Assembly: GCA_017428945.1 (NCBI GenBank)
Contig: JAFRPW010000039.1
Coordinates: forward strand, 1 to 64,000
Length of the DNA stretch: 64,000 nt
Source of the DNA: Bacteroidales bacterium
Lineage (GTDB): Bacteria > Bacteroidota > Bacteroidia > Bacteroidales > UBA932
Direction of reading: 5' to 3'
Below the pieces are notes generated by a model that saw only the letters and a program-made list of their open reading frames with translations, was not told the DNA's origin and searched no databases. Shown here in pieces: positions 25,301 through 34,635 of the stretch. The translations under genes were made by a program, and so were the position numbers. Position 1 is the first letter of the stretch. Every line of letters begins with the position of its first letter.

Positions 25301-26731
25301 ATGAAAAAACTCTTACTGACTGCTATCGCAATCATCGCATCGGGCTCCATGCTCGTCCTCTCCGCACAGGAAGAAAAGGAAATGAAAACCGGTTGGAGCT
25401 TCGGCGTTCTGCCCACTGCAACGTATTCCGTCGATAACGGCTTCCAGGCAGGTGCCTTTGGAGACATCTATTATTATGGTGACGGCAAAACATATCCGGA
25501 TCCCCTCCACAAGATAAGCTGGGAAGGTTCCTACTTCACACACAGCCACCGCATGCGCCTGTATCTCGCATACGACTCCAAGTATCTGATTCCCAACATG
25601 CGCGTAAACGCATCCGTCACCTACATGACAGACCCTCTGTACAGCATGTGGGGCTTCAACGGTGCAGCTGCAACGCAGGGCACCGAGAACTATTTTGGTG
25701 ACAAACACGTGTGGGGCAACAGGGACGTGACCATTCCTGAATCCATTACAAATCTCACCACTCCTACAAACGTGAACTACTACGGCATGAGCCGTAACAT
25801 GCTCCGCATCCTGGCCAATTTCCAGGGCCGCCTTACGGACAACCTGAACTGGGCGGCTGGCATGAACTTCTGGAACTGGAAGATTGGTGACATGAAGGAC
25901 AACGGTGTGAAGCAGGATGACGGCAGCACCATGTACTATAACACCAATGCAACCCTTTACAATTTCCTGGTAAACAACAACGTTATCACGGAAGCTGAAA
26001 AGAACGGCGGTTCCGCACTGGAAATCAACGCCGGCCTGGTGTACGATACCCGTGACATTGAAGCTGCTCCCAACAGCGGTATCTGGGCCGAGGCTTACCT
26101 GAACGGCAACGTAATCGGCCAGCAGTACCTTAAGGCCTGCGTCTATTTCCGTAACTACATTTCCATCCCTCTGGATTTCATCCCTGCCGGACGTCCCGTC
26201 TTTGCATATCGTCTTGCATGGCAGCACACCATTGCCGGTGAAACTCCCATCTACATGATCCAGAACAACCCTCTGCTTGTTCAGCGTAACATGATCTCCG
26301 AGGGCTTCGGCTCCAGCAACACCATCCGCGGTCTCCGCGAGAACAGAATCCTTGCAGAAGGCATGGCATGGGCCAACACTGAACTCCGTATCAAGCTTGT
26401 GAAGTTCACTCTTGCAAACCAGTACTTCTATGTTGCCGTGAACCCGTTCTTCGATGCCGGTATCATCACCAAGCCTTACAAGGCCGATGCCCTTGCCAAG
26501 ATTGCAGATGCTGACGGAAAGGTTTACGACCCCGTATTTGACAATCTTACGGGAGGCCACAATCCCATTTACGACGCCTCCAAGGTGAAAGAACTCATCT
26601 ACAGCGGCGGTGCCGGTCTCAAGATTGCCATGAACCAGAACTTCATCGTATCTGCCGACTTCGCAAAGTGCTTCACCGAGGGCATGGACGCCGGTCTGTG
26701 GATTGGAATCGGTATCAACTACCAGTTCTAA
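25301..26731 (+). CDS. Omp85/BamA-type outer-membrane barrel without POTRA domains
   Basis: This 476-residue protein has a signal peptide (residues 1-22, cut near SAQEEKE). The body then goes straight into barrel strands. GLVYDTRDIEAAPNSGIWAE and SSNTIRGLRENRI resemble the bacterial surface antigen (D15) barrel, and it ends in IGINYQF. POTRA domains are absent, so it is not a BamA. Similar stand-alone barrels occur in Bacteroidales without assigned function. It has its own promoter and terminator. Confidence 0.7.
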   Translation: MKKLLLTAIAIIASGSMLVLSAQEEKEMKTGWSFGVLPTATYSVDNGFQAGAFGDIYYYGDGKTYPDPLHKISWEGSYFTHSHRMRLYLAYDSKYLIPNMRVNASVTYMTDPLYSMWGFNGAAATQGTENYFGDKHVWGNRDVTIPESITNLTTPTNVNYYGMSRNMLRILANFQGRLTDNLNWAAGMNFWNWKIGDMKDNGVKQDDGSTMYYNTNATLYNFLVNNNVITEAEKNGGSALEINAGLVYDTRDIEAAPNSGIWAEAYLNGNVIGQQYLKACVYFRNYISIPLDFIPAGRPVFAYRLAWQHTIAGETPIYMIQNNPLLVQRNMISEGFGSSNTIRGLRENRILAEGMAWANTELRIKLVKFTLANQYFYVAVNPFFDAGIITKPYKADALAKIADADGKVYDPVFDNLTGGHNPIYDASKVKELIYSGGAGLKIAMNQNFIVSADFAKCFTEGMDAGLWIGIGINYQF

Positions 26732-26766
26732 GAACCCCTGCCGGTATAACCGGTTTCTGATTTCTA

Positions 26767-26813
26767 CCTCCGTCCGGAAAACTTGCGTTTTTTCCGGACG
26801 GAGGACTGTTTTT
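26767..26813 (+). terminator. Terminator of the Omp85-type barrel gene
   Basis: CCTCCGTCCGGAAAA pairs with TTTTCCGGACGGAGG around a short loop to give a 15-bp stem, followed by CTGTTTTT. It is a strong intrinsic terminator. Confidence 0.88.
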
Positions 26814-26816
26814 GCC

Positions 26817-26845
26817 GTCATCCCCGACCAGATCGGGGGATATCA
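26817..26845. repeat. Short palindromic element (REP-like)
   Basis: TCATCCCCGACCAGATCGGG folds through CCCCGA with TCGGGG. The flanks CCGTCAT... match the flank of the palindrome in uvrA, so the two are likely members of one family with different stem sequences. Confidence 0.5.
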
Positions 26846-26919
26846 TCCACGGAAATGGGGTGTTTTGGTGGATAAGTTGGTGTTTTTACCGGAATGTTGT
26901 TGATTATGCTTTTTTTTGC

Positions 26920-26928
26920 TAATTTAGC
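26920..26928 (+). promoter_or_regulatory. -7 box of pcrA
   Basis: TAATTTAGC has one mismatch to the consensus and sits 20 bp before the ATG. A GTTG at 26896-26899 lies 20 bp upstream as a -33 candidate. Confidence 0.5.
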
Positions 26929-26947
26929 GGAGTAATGACGAAGGGAT

Positions 26948-29371
26948 ATGAGTGAGATTTTGAAAGATCTGAATCCGGAACAGCTTAAGGCTGTGACGTG
27001 TCTGGAGGGGCCAATGCTCATTGTGGCTGGTGCGGGGTCTGGGAAAACCAGGGTTCTTACTTCCAGAATTGCATACTTGATAGAGAACGGGGTGCCGCCT
27101 GAACGCATCCTGGCCCTTACCTTTACCAAGAAGGCGGCAGGGGAGATGAAGGACCGCATAGCCCTCATGGTGGGTGCCCGTAAAGCCCGCAGCATCTGGA
27201 TGGGCACGTTTCACTCCATCTTCATCAGGTTTCTCAGGGAATATGCGGAGTGGCTGGGCTTCCCTCAGACTTTCACAATCTATGACACGACTGACTCTAC
27301 TAACGCCATAAAAGGAGTAATAAAGCAGCTGGGCCTTGACGACAAGCTCTACAAGCCCAAGGAAGTCCTCTCACGCATATCTCGCGCCAAGAATGCCCTG
27401 GTTACCCCCACGCCCTACATGAACGGAACAGGCGGCTACAGGGAAGACGACCGCATTCACAAAAAGCCGGAAATTTATAGGATATACTCCGAGTACTGCC
27501 GTGTATGCAAGCAGTCAGGCGTGATGGATTTTGACGACATACTCCTGTATATGAACATCCTCCTAAGAGGCAACCAGGATGCCCTGGCGTCAATATCGGC
27601 ACGTTTCAGCCATATCCTTGTGGACGAGTACCAGGACACAAACATGGCCCAGTACGTCATCCTCAAAAAGCTTAGCGCCGGGCACCGCAACCTTTGCGTG
27701 GTGGGAGACGATTCCCAGAGCATCTACGGCTTCCGCGGTGCGGAGATACAGAATATACTGAGTTTCAGTACAGACTTCCCGGAGGCCAGGACATTCCGTC
27801 TGGAAAGGAACTACCGCAGCACCCAGACCATTGTAAACGCTGCAAATACCGTTATCGCCAACAATGAGGGCCGCATCCCCAAGCAGTGCGTTTCCATGGG
27901 TGAGGCGGGGGAGAAGATACATGTGGTCAGTTCATATACAGAGCAGGAAGAGGCCATGCAGATAGCGTCGGCAATTCTTACCAGGATGCGCATGGAGCAT
28001 GCAGAGTATGAAGACTTTGCAATTCTGTATAGGACCAACTCCCAGTCCCGTGCGCTGGAAGAGCAGCTCCGCCGCCGCAACATTCCCTACATGATTTATT
28101 CCGGCAACTCCTTCTTCGAGAGGGCGGAGGTCAAGGATATGATGGCCTACTTCAAGCTTGCCGTGAATATAAATGACGATGAAGCCTTCCGCCGTGTAGT
28201 GAACAAACCCGCCCGTGGAATAGGTGACACTTCCCTCAGTGCCCTTGCCGCGGCAGCTCAGGAGAACTCCCTGTCGCTTTTCAAGGCGGCTGCTCTTGAT
28301 AATCTTGAAAGTTACGGTCTCAAGGGCGCTGCAGTTGCCAAAATACGGGCTTTCTGTAACCTTATACTAAACTCAGGTGCCGCAGAAGGCACCGCCTACG
28401 ATGCAGCCATGACCCTTGCATCGGAATCCGGCCTATACCTCTTCTATAAGGCAGATACCTCCATAGAAGGCCAGTCCCGCTTTGCCAATGTGCAGGAACT
28501 CCTGGACAGCGTGAAGGCATATGAAGAAGAGGTCCAGGGCAATTATGTGAACGCCCTCGTGGAAGACGGCGTAGTTCAGGACGCCACTGAAGTTCCTGAG
28601 GCCGATATCCCCAAAGTCACCCTCGGGGAGTATCTGGAAAACGTTTCCCTCCTTTCCAGCGTGGATGTTTCGGAGGACGAGACCCGCAACCGTGTTGCCC
28701 TCATGACGGTGCATTCCGCAAAGGGACTGGAATTCCCATACGTGTTTGTGGCCGGTATGGAAGAGAATCTATTCCCCTCCGGAGGCTGGCTTCTCACTCC
28801 CAAGGACCTTGAAGAGGAACGTCGCCTATTCTATGTTGCCCTTACTCGCGCCAAGAAGGCCGTTGGAGTTTCCTTTGCCAAAACCCGCATGCGTAACGGC
28901 AAGCATGAGAGCAACGCCCCCAGCCGCTTCCTCAGGGAGATAGCTCCCCAGTACCTTGACAAGCCCCTCCGCAGGGAGGATTTCATGACATCGGGCGGTA
29001 TGGACGAAAACTTCTCTGACGAAAGAAATGCTTTCGCACGGCCTTCAGCTCCGCGTGGATTTATTTTTTCGGACGGTGCCGAAAAAACCAAATCCCCGCT
29101 TCGCCCTTCTTTCACCACCCAGCGCACATCCTCACCTTCGGTTTCTTCTAAGCCCACATTTGCCCCAAGGCCTGAAATCATCGACGCCAACTTCCAGCCG
29201 GATGCCATGTCGTCGTTCAAGGTGGGGGACCGCATAGAGCACAACCGCTTCGGCGCGGGACAGGTGCTTGAGATAAGCGGAAAAATCCCCGAACTGAAGG
29301 CGAAGATCCACTTCGATCAGTACGGGGATAAACTGCTGCTTCTGAAATTTGCGAAGCTGCGTCACATTTAG
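26948..29371 (+). CDS. pcrA: UvrD/PcrA-type DNA helicase
   Basis: This 807-residue superfamily 1A helicase unwinds DNA 3'-5' in repair and in clearing stalled replication forks. It has Walker A AGAGSGKT near residue 27, motif Ia TFTKKAAGEM, motif II VDEYQDT near residue 226, motif III GDDSQSIYGFRGA, motif IV RLERNYRS, motif V TVHSAKGLEF and motif VI LFYVALTRAK. The C-terminal tail (DRIEHNRFGAGQV...) is the Tudor-like segment of PcrA. It is monocistronic and converges on the esterase gene two bases away. Confidence 0.94.
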   Translation: MSEILKDLNPEQLKAVTCLEGPMLIVAGAGSGKTRVLTSRIAYLIENGVPPERILALTFTKKAAGEMKDRIALMVGARKARSIWMGTFHSIFIRFLREYAEWLGFPQTFTIYDTTDSTNAIKGVIKQLGLDDKLYKPKEVLSRISRAKNALVTPTPYMNGTGGYREDDRIHKKPEIYRIYSEYCRVCKQSGVMDFDDILLYMNILLRGNQDALASISARFSHILVDEYQDTNMAQYVILKKLSAGHRNLCVVGDDSQSIYGFRGAEIQNILSFSTDFPEARTFRLERNYRSTQTIVNAANTVIANNEGRIPKQCVSMGEAGEKIHVVSSYTEQEEAMQIASAILTRMRMEHAEYEDFAILYRTNSQSRALEEQLRRRNIPYMIYSGNSFFERAEVKDMMAYFKLAVNINDDEAFRRVVNKPARGIGDTSLSALAAAAQENSLSLFKAAALDNLESYGLKGAAVAKIRAFCNLILNSGAAEGTAYDAAMTLASESGLYLFYKADTSIEGQSRFANVQELLDSVKAYEEEVQGNYVNALVEDGVVQDATEVPEADIPKVTLGEYLENVSLLSSVDVSEDETRNRVALMTVHSAKGLEFPYVFVAGMEENLFPSGGWLLTPKDLEEERRLFYVALTRAKKAVGVSFAKTRMRNGKHESNAPSRFLREIAPQYLDKPLRREDFMTSGGMDENFSDERNAFARPSAPRGFIFSDGAEKTKSPLRPSFTTQRTSSPSVSSKPTFAPRPEIIDANFQPDAMSSFKVGDRIEHNRFGAGQVLEISGKIPELKAKIHFDQYGDKLLLLKFAKLRHI

Positions 29372-29373
29372 GT

Positions 29374-30330
29374 TTACATTCCCTTTACCTTTGCAAGGAA
29401 GTTACGTACGTGCTCCTCATACTCCTTGGGGTACTTGACGTATGAATTGGCATGTACCGCACCTGGGGTGACCCACATTTCCTTGTAGCCGTTTACCTTG
29501 GCGTCGTAGTTCTTCTGAAGGTGGCTGAAGGGAACGAAGTCGTCTGCATCGCCGTGGATGAACAGCATGGGAATGGTGCTCTTTGCAAGCTGCTTCACAG
29601 AGGAAGCCTCCTTGAATCCCCAGCCATAACGGCTGCGGCAGACAATGCTGGCGCTGTTGAGGATAGGGAAGGGAGGAAGGTGGAAACTGTCCTTTAGGTT
29701 GACGGCGAACTGGTCCCAGACGGAGCTGTAGCCGCAGTCTTCCACGACAGCCTTGATATAAGGAGGAAGAGGATCGCCGCTTGCCATCATAACGGTGGCG
29801 GCACCCATGGATACGCCGTGGAGGACGGTGAAATCGTTCTTGAACAGCTTGTAGGCCTCTTCTGCCCATTTTTCAACATCGAGGCGGTCGAACCAGCCCA
29901 TCTGTATGGCATCGCCCTCAGAGTATCCGTGATACTGGAGGTCGGGAACCATCACGTTGTAGTTGAGGCGGTCCCTGTACATGCGTACCAGATAGAGGAA
30001 AACAAAGTGGTTGTCGCCGTATCCGTGAACCACGACGGCGGTGCCCTGTGCATTCTTGGGATCCTTGGCGGGGGCATATACGGCATGAATCTTTTTGTCG
30101 TTATGACCAGTGATAGTCATGTCCTTCATGATGCCCTGGGCTTTGAGGCCGTCGTACCAGGCCACAGTGCCGGCTTCAAGGGAATCGGCCTTGTGGCGGG
30201 TCCTTTCAATGTCATCCACTCCGTGAGGGTTGGTCACGAGGGCATAGTTGCACATGTACTTGCCGGCAAGGCAACTGGAAGCGGAAATTGCTATGGCGGC
30301 AACAGCTGCCATGCGGAATAATTTTTTCAT
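29374..30330 (-). CDS. Alpha/beta hydrolase lipoprotein
   Basis: This 318-residue protein has a signal ending in ISASSC (lipobox), so it is a lipoprotein. The hydrolase fold shows the nucleophile elbow GVSMGA near residue 170, HGDADDFVP with the likely catalytic Asp, and GAVHANSY with the His. VVHGYGD forms the oxyanion region. It resembles BAAT/esterase-type hydrolases with unknown substrate. It follows the glutamine synthetase gene after 17 bp and is probably cotranscribed. Confidence 0.8.
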   Translation of the reverse strand: MKKLFRMAAVAAIAISASSCLAGKYMCNYALVTNPHGVDDIERTRHKADSLEAGTVAWYDGLKAQGIMKDMTITGHNDKKIHAVYAPAKDPKNAQGTAVVVHGYGDNHFVFLYLVRMYRDRLNYNVMVPDLQYHGYSEGDAIQMGWFDRLDVEKWAEEAYKLFKNDFTVLHGVSMGAATVMMASGDPLPPYIKAVVEDCGYSSVWDQFAVNLKDSFHLPPFPILNSASIVCRSRYGWGFKEASSVKQLAKSTIPMLFIHGDADDFVPFSHLQKNYDAKVNGYKEMWVTPGAVHANSYVKYPKEYEEHVRNFLAKVKGM

Positions 30331-30347
30331 ATCGTGGTTATTAGTGA

Positions 30348-31859
30348 TTAGCAGTCGTAGAATTGGTCAACAAGCTTTTTCATGAGCTCCTTGTCATGGT
30401 TGGCGGCCTCATGGAGGTTGGAGTCGTCGTAGCTGCGGAGGGCCTTGACTATGCCGTCTATCATCTTTGGACGGAAGACGTCTGCGGCCTCATAGACCTT
30501 GCGAACCTCTTCCAGGGCGGTAGCCGATTCTGCGCAGCAGGTGGGAAGCTGCTTGAGGGTGGCCAGTTTGGCGGCATTTTCCGCCTTGTGGATATCCATG
30601 TCTACATACTTTTCCTTTGCAATTGCAAGTGCCTTGTCCTCAGGCATTTCCAGGCCTATGCGGCAGGCGGTGCAAAGGCCGGCCATGAGCTGGTAGGTGT
30701 CTGCGGAGCAGTCCGGGGAACGCATCTCGAAGGTCTGCTTGAGTGTGGTGTCGCGCGGTACGGACTTCTCTATGGGATTGGTCTTTGCGCAGAGGTCTAC
30801 ACCGGAGGTCCAGCCCAGAGGTACACGGACCAGGGCGCTGCGGTTGCAGTCTCCCCAGCACACGTTGGTGGGGGCTTCCTGATGAGGCACCAGGCGGAAG
30901 TATGAAGTGGGGTTCTTGTTGCCGAATGCAGTTATGGACGGGGCCATCTCCATGAGACCTGCTATTGCGCGGAGGGCATATTTGGAGAGTTTGCCGTCCG
31001 GGCCAAGGGTGGCATTCCGGCCATCTTTCATAAGGCGCATGTGGATATGCATGCCGCTGCCAGCCTTGCCGACGGTGATCTTGGGAGCGAAGCTGACGTC
31101 CAGGCCTCTCTTGTATGCCAGGTTACGGATAACCCATTTTGCCAGCACAAGCTGGTCTGCGGCCGTTACTACGGGGCAGGGGAGGAACTCTATCTCGTTC
31201 TGCTCCCATATTTCTCCGTTTAGTGTGAAGTTGCCAACCTCCGAGTGGCCGTACTTGATCTGGCCGCCCGTTGCCGCTACGCACAGCATGCACTCGCGGC
31301 GGAAGTCGTTGAGTTTTGCGAATGGTTCGCTCTCATGGTAGCCCTTCTGGTCCGTGGCGGGGAAGAGGTTGTCGGCCTTGCTCACAACATAGTACTCAAG
31401 CTCTCCCATGGCCTCGAACTGCAGACCTGTGGATGCCTCGAAGGCCTTTTCTGCCCTCATGAGGGTGGCGTGGGGAGAGCAGTCGAACTCTCCGCCGTTC
31501 TTGTCGTAATAGCTGCACAGGAGGCAGAGGGTGGGAACTTCCTGGAAAGGATCCATGAAGGCGGTCCTGTAGCGGGGGATTACGTAAAGGTCGCTGTTGC
31601 CGGCTTCTATGAAGGAAGGGAACAGGCTGGAGCCGTCTACGCGCTCACCTTCCGTGAGGACGGTCTCTATGTAGTCCAGGTTGTTTACAGTGAAGTTGAG
31701 GGTCTTTATCCTGCCGTCTTCCGCGGGGTACATGAAATCCACCATGCGGATGCCGTTTTCCACGATGAAGCGAAGGATGTCCTCGCGTGTGAAGTTCTCC
31801 GGGCGTTTTTGGAGAAATGCCACTACCTTGTTGGGGCTAAGAGCAATCTGTTTGTCCAT
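30348..31859 (-). CDS. Glutamine synthetase family protein (type I-like)
   Basis: This 503-residue protein is of the glutamine synthetase fold. It has the start of a beta-grasp domain (residues 1-100, with VDGSSLFPSF), the catalytic GSGMHIHM near residue 245, and SYFRLVPHQEAPTNVCWG. It should make glutamine from glutamate, ammonia and ATP. It is shorter than the type III enzyme common in this group. ATG 31859 is the start. No promoter fits between it and the upstream tRNA-Gly hairpin. Confidence 0.85.
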   Translation of the reverse strand: MDKQIALSPNKVVAFLQKRPENFTREDILRFIVENGIRMVDFMYPAEDGRIKTLNFTVNNLDYIETVLTEGERVDGSSLFPSFIEAGNSDLYVIPRYRTAFMDPFQEVPTLCLLCSYYDKNGGEFDCSPHATLMRAEKAFEASTGLQFEAMGELEYYVVSKADNLFPATDQKGYHESEPFAKLNDFRRECMLCVAATGGQIKYGHSEVGNFTLNGEIWEQNEIEFLPCPVVTAADQLVLAKWVIRNLAYKRGLDVSFAPKITVGKAGSGMHIHMRLMKDGRNATLGPDGKLSKYALRAIAGLMEMAPSITAFGNKNPTSYFRLVPHQEAPTNVCWGDCNRSALVRVPLGWTSGVDLCAKTNPIEKSVPRDTTLKQTFEMRSPDCSADTYQLMAGLCTACRIGLEMPEDKALAIAKEKYVDMDIHKAENAAKLATLKQLPTCCAESATALEEVRKVYEAADVFRPKMIDGIVKALRSYDDSNLHEAANHDKELMKKLVDQFYDC

Positions 31860-31872
31860 AGTTTTAATGTAA

Positions 31873-31903
31873 AACACTCCCCTTGGGGGATGAGGGGAGT
31901 GTT
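31873..31903 (-). terminator. Hairpin between tRNA-Gly and the glutamine synthetase gene
   Basis: AACACTCCCC pairs with GGGGAGTGTT (10 bp) and is followed on the minus strand by TTTTACATT. It should end the tRNA transcript. Only 13 bp separate it from the glutamine synthetase ATG, so it could act as an attenuator. Confidence 0.75.
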
Positions 31904-31908
31904 CCGGG

Positions 31909-31981
31909 AGCGAGATACGAGTCTCGAACTCGCGACCTTCGGCTTGGGAAGCCAACGCTCTACCAACTGAGCTAATCTCGC
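31909..31981 (-). tRNA. tRNA-Gly (CCC)
   Basis: The minus strand folds as a cloverleaf with acceptor GCGAGAT/ATCTCGC, D-stem GCTC/GAGC, anticodon loop TTCCCAA (anticodon CCC) and T-arm GCGAGTTCGAGACTCGT. CCA is not encoded. A TATATTTGT -7 box lies just upstream (about 31989-31997). Confidence 0.93.
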
Positions 31982-32021
31982 ATAAGCATACAAATATACA
32001 ACTATTTTCCGATAAAATGCC

Positions 32022-32030
32022 TATCTTTGT
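32022..32030 (+). promoter_or_regulatory. -7 box of hisS
   Basis: TATCTTTGT matches the consensus, 16 bp before ATG 32047. It excludes the upstream ATG at 32017. Confidence 0.65.
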
Positions 32031-32046
32031 AAAAAAGATATCAGCA

Positions 32047-33420
32047 ATGGCAGTTCAGAAACCGTCTATTCCAAAGGGCACCAGAGACTTCGGCCAGAAA
32101 GAGATGGCCAGGCGCAATTATATATTCGATACAATACGCAGCGTTTTCCGCACTTACGGCTATCAGCAGATAGAAACCCCCGCCATGGAGAACCTCTCCA
32201 CGCTGCTTGGAAAGTACGGTGAGGAAGGGGACAAACTCCTTTTCCGTATCCTCAATTCCGGTGATGCCTTTGCCGATGTAGACTTCCAGAAGCCACTCAC
32301 TTCCCAGGTATGCGAGAAGGGCCTCAGGTACGACCTCACCGTCCCCTTCGCCCGCTATGTGGTCCAGCATCAGAACGATATTTCCTTCCCCTTCAAGCGT
32401 TTTCAGATACAGCCTGTCTGGAGGGCAGACCGCCCCCAGAAAGGCCGCTACCGCGAGTTTTACCAGTGCGACGTAGACGTTATCGGCAGTAAATCCCTCC
32501 TGAATGAGCTGGAACTTGTCCAGATGGTGGACACCGTTTTCGGCAAGCTCGGCGTCCGCGTGGGTATCAAGATAAACAACCGCAAGGTCCTCACCGGCTT
32601 TGCAGAGATTGCCGGCGCCCCGGACAAGGTGGTCGATATCACCGTCGCCATCGACAAGCTGGACAAAATAGGCCTGGAGAAGGTAGAGGAGGAGATGCGG
32701 GAAAAAGGCATCGGTGAAGAGGGCATCGCAGTTATCCGCCAGATCCTGTCCCTGAGCGGCAGCGTCCCGGAAAAGGTGGCTTCCATGCGCGGTCTTTTCC
32801 AGGGCGGAAGTGCCTCCGGAGTTACTTCAGATGCCGGTCTCAAAGGCCTGGAGGAACTTGAGGAACTGTTCGGCCTAATAGGCGCTGCCGGCATTAAGGC
32901 CGATGTGGACCTTGACCTTTCCCTTGCCCGCGGCCTCAACTACTACACCGGCGCCATCTTCGAGGTAAAGGCCCTGGACTGGACCATCGGCAGCATCTGC
33001 GGCGGCGGACGGTACGACAACCTCACCGGCATCTTCGGCCTTCCGGACATGTCCGGTGTGGGCATCTCCTTCGGTGCAGACCGCATCTACGATGTCCTGG
33101 ACGGCCTTAACCTCTTCCCTGCAGCCCTTGAGCAGGTCACAACCCTCCTCTTCGCGGTAATGGGTGCCGATGAGATGCGTTACGTGATCCCCGTCGCCCA
33201 TGCTCTCCGCGATGCCGGCGTTGCAGTGGAGATTTACCCTGAACCGTCCAAACTCCGCAAACAGTTCGAGTACGCAGAGAAGCGTGGAATTCCGTTCATT
33301 TCCATCAACGGAAGCAACGAAATGGAAGCCGGTTCGGTGAACATCAAGAACCTTGTCACCGGTTCCCAGCAGGCTTTCCCAGCGGGAGACATCGCCGCTA
33401 TCCTGGATTTCCTGCGATAG
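32047..33420 (+). CDS. hisS: Histidyl-tRNA synthetase
   Basis: This 457-residue class II synthetase charges tRNA-His. Motif 1 lies near the N-terminus ([11 protein letters not shown]), motif 2 is the [20 protein letters not shown] region, the histidine-binding loop appears as [16 protein letters not shown], and motif 3 is around GGGRYDNL and [10 protein letters not shown]. An anticodon-binding domain fills residues about 370-457. The start follows a -7 box at 32022-32030. Confidence 0.94.
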   Translation: MAVQKPSIPKGTRDFGQKEMARRNYIFDTIRSVFRTYGYQQIETPAMENLSTLLGKYGEEGDKLLFRILNSGDAFADVDFQKPLTSQVCEKGLRYDLTVPFARYVVQHQNDISFPFKRFQIQPVWRADRPQKGRYREFYQCDVDVIGSKSLLNELELVQMVDTVFGKLGVRVGIKINNRKVLTGFAEIAGAPDKVVDITVAIDKLDKIGLEKVEEEMREKGIGEEGIAVIRQILSLSGSVPEKVASMRGLFQGGSASGVTSDAGLKGLEELEELFGLIGAAGIKADVDLDLSLARGLNYYTGAIFEVKALDWTIGSICGGGRYDNLTGIFGLPDMSGVGISFGADRIYDVLDGLNLFPAALEQVTTLLFAVMGADEMRYVIPVAHALRDAGVAVEIYPEPSKLRKQFEYAEKRGIPFISINGSNEMEAGSVNIKNLVTGSQQAFPAGDIAAILDFLR

Positions 33421-33442
33421 AGTCTTAATCTGTCCCTTAACT

Positions 33443-33528
33443 GCGCTTAGAGGTCCATAGCATGTACCCCTAAGTGCAATTTATGCCTTTTTTGCACCTG
33501 GCGGTCCATTCTTTGGACCTCTAAGCGC
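33443..33528. repeat. 15-bp perfect inverted repeat after hisS
   Basis: GCGCTTAGAGGTCCA (33443-33457) is mirrored by TGGACCTCTAAGCGC (33514-33528) around 56 bp, with a smaller GTGCAA/TTGCAC stem inside. No gene overlaps it convincingly. It marks the edge of the AT-rich island. The remainder of 33529-33780 holds a terminator and no supported gene. Confidence 0.65.
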
Positions 33529-33572
33529 GCTGATGCTGTCTGAAACGGAGAGATGGGAGTCTGTAAAACACA

Positions 33573-33603
33573 GCAATCCAGCCATTTGGCTGGATTGCGT
33601 TTT
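33573..33603 (+). terminator. Hairpin terminator downstream of hisS
   Basis: GCAATCCAGCC pairs with GGCTGGATTGC (11 bp) around ATTT and is followed by GTTTTAG. It lies about 150 bp past the hisS stop. Confidence 0.7.
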
Positions 33604-33780
33604 AGTAGAACACCACTTGAAATTATCGAACCGCTTCATCGAGGACTTCAAGCGGGTGGTGGCGTTCATCCATTGGTGCAGATACAGGCATCTTTTAGTG
33701 CCATGATAGGGGACTGATAAGAGTTGAGGCGTATCCCCGGGGTAGGAGAAGCGTTCCATCTTATCATTTTATAATATATT

Positions 33781-33993
33781 CTACTGCTTAGATATTAAGA
33801 ACTGTCTTCCTTCCGGGGTGACACTCCCGCTTATGACCTGATTCTGTTCGTCGAAAATACACCGAACAAAACCAAAACTGTGTAGTCGGTGAATCTCTCT
33901 ATTCAAGTGACTGTAATCACTAATAGCTGCTCCATTTGCAAGAGCAGATAAAACCATCATTTCATTTTTTGTTAAATCAAACATATTACTCAT
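33781..33993 (-). CDS. Small winged-helix-like protein, hypothetical
   Basis: This protein of about 70 residues (MSNMFDLTKNEMMVLSALAN...) has the look of a small helix-turn-helix or winged-helix domain: an initial helix LTKNEMMVLSALANG, a recognition-like HLNREIHRLHSFGF and a strand pair ending in VTPEGRQFL. I do not recognise a family. It overlaps the upstream lipoprotein gene by 8 bp. ATG 33984, just after that stop, is the alternative start. Its codons are AT-rich. Confidence 0.5.
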   Translation of the reverse strand: MSNMFDLTKNEMMVLSALANGAAISDYSHLNREIHRLHSFGFVRCIFDEQNQVISGSVTPEGRQFLISKQ

Positions 33994-34579
33994 CTTCTTT
34001 AAGAATACCAGCATCCTTGAGTGCTTCATTGAGTTTCGCCGTGTTGATGGAGAACCGATACTCGTCTTGATACTCGCCTTTGACTGTAAAAGATAGAACG
34101 CTTGACGTGTCTCTAAGAATGCCTATCCAATTACTACTCCACTTATCAGTGTCAATATCTCTAAATCCTGTACGCTCTTGATAGTAGTATGCCTTTTTAT
34201 TCGGCTTGTCGACTATTTTTGTTCCTTTTTTAGCAGGGCTACCATCATCCCAAATATGGAAATCCTCGGTCCCATCAATGTATTCATCAAATAGAATCTT
34301 CCCTTCTACAGAATGCTTTTTTGATATACTATTGAAGTAGTCATATAAAAAAACATATACCCTTAGCGGACTTGATGCTGTTGCAGAATTACTGAAATCC
34401 CCATGTATAATTTGCCTAACAAACTTTTCACCTGTAGGTTCGTCAAAATCGTTGACGTAATCACAAATTTCCCAGTCACCGTAAGGAGATTCCTCTACTG
34501 GTGATGATGAACTGGAGGAGTTACGACCTCCACAACTAATTAAAAGAAGCAGAACTGAAATAACGCAAATCTTTTTCAT
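33986..34579 (-). CDS. Island lipoprotein of unknown function
   Basis: This 197-residue protein has a signal ending in LLLISC (lipobox), a serine-rich linker, and then a soluble domain with charged and aromatic residues. I recognise no family. ATG 34579 is preferred to the frame's first ATG (34606), because a -7 box (TAACTTTGT on the minus strand, 34603-34611) covers the latter. Base composition is clearly richer in A+T than in the flanking genes. It probably shares a transcript with the small winged-helix-like gene. Confidence 0.65.
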   Translation of the reverse strand: MKKICVISVLLLLISCGGRNSSSSSSPVEESPYGDWEICDYVNDFDEPTGEKFVRQIIHGDFSNSATASSPLRVYVFLYDYFNSISKKHSVEGKILFDEYIDGTEDFHIWDDGSPAKKGTKIVDKPNKKAYYYQERTGFRDIDTDKWSSNWIGILRDTSSVLSFTVKGEYQDEYRFSINTAKLNEALKDAGILKEDE

Positions 34580-34602
34580 AAGGTGTTGACATATTTTGAC
34601 AT

Positions 34603-34611
34603 ACAAAGTTA
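34603..34611 (-). promoter_or_regulatory. -7 box of the island lipoprotein gene
   Basis: The minus strand reads TAACTTTGT, a full match to TAnnTTTG, 23 bp before ATG 34579. Confidence 0.6.
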
Positions 34612-34635
34612 GCCATTTTTACGAAGGAAGGGGTA

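Noticed and set aside
25313-26821. 502-residue minus-strand open frame opposite the Omp85-type gene
   Set aside because: It is an antisense shadow. The plus strand has a signal peptide, a promoter, a terminator and a barrel C-terminus.
33481-33759. 92-residue minus-strand open frame
   Set aside because: It runs through the inverted repeat and the hairpin terminator and has no family resemblance, so it is probably a chance frame.
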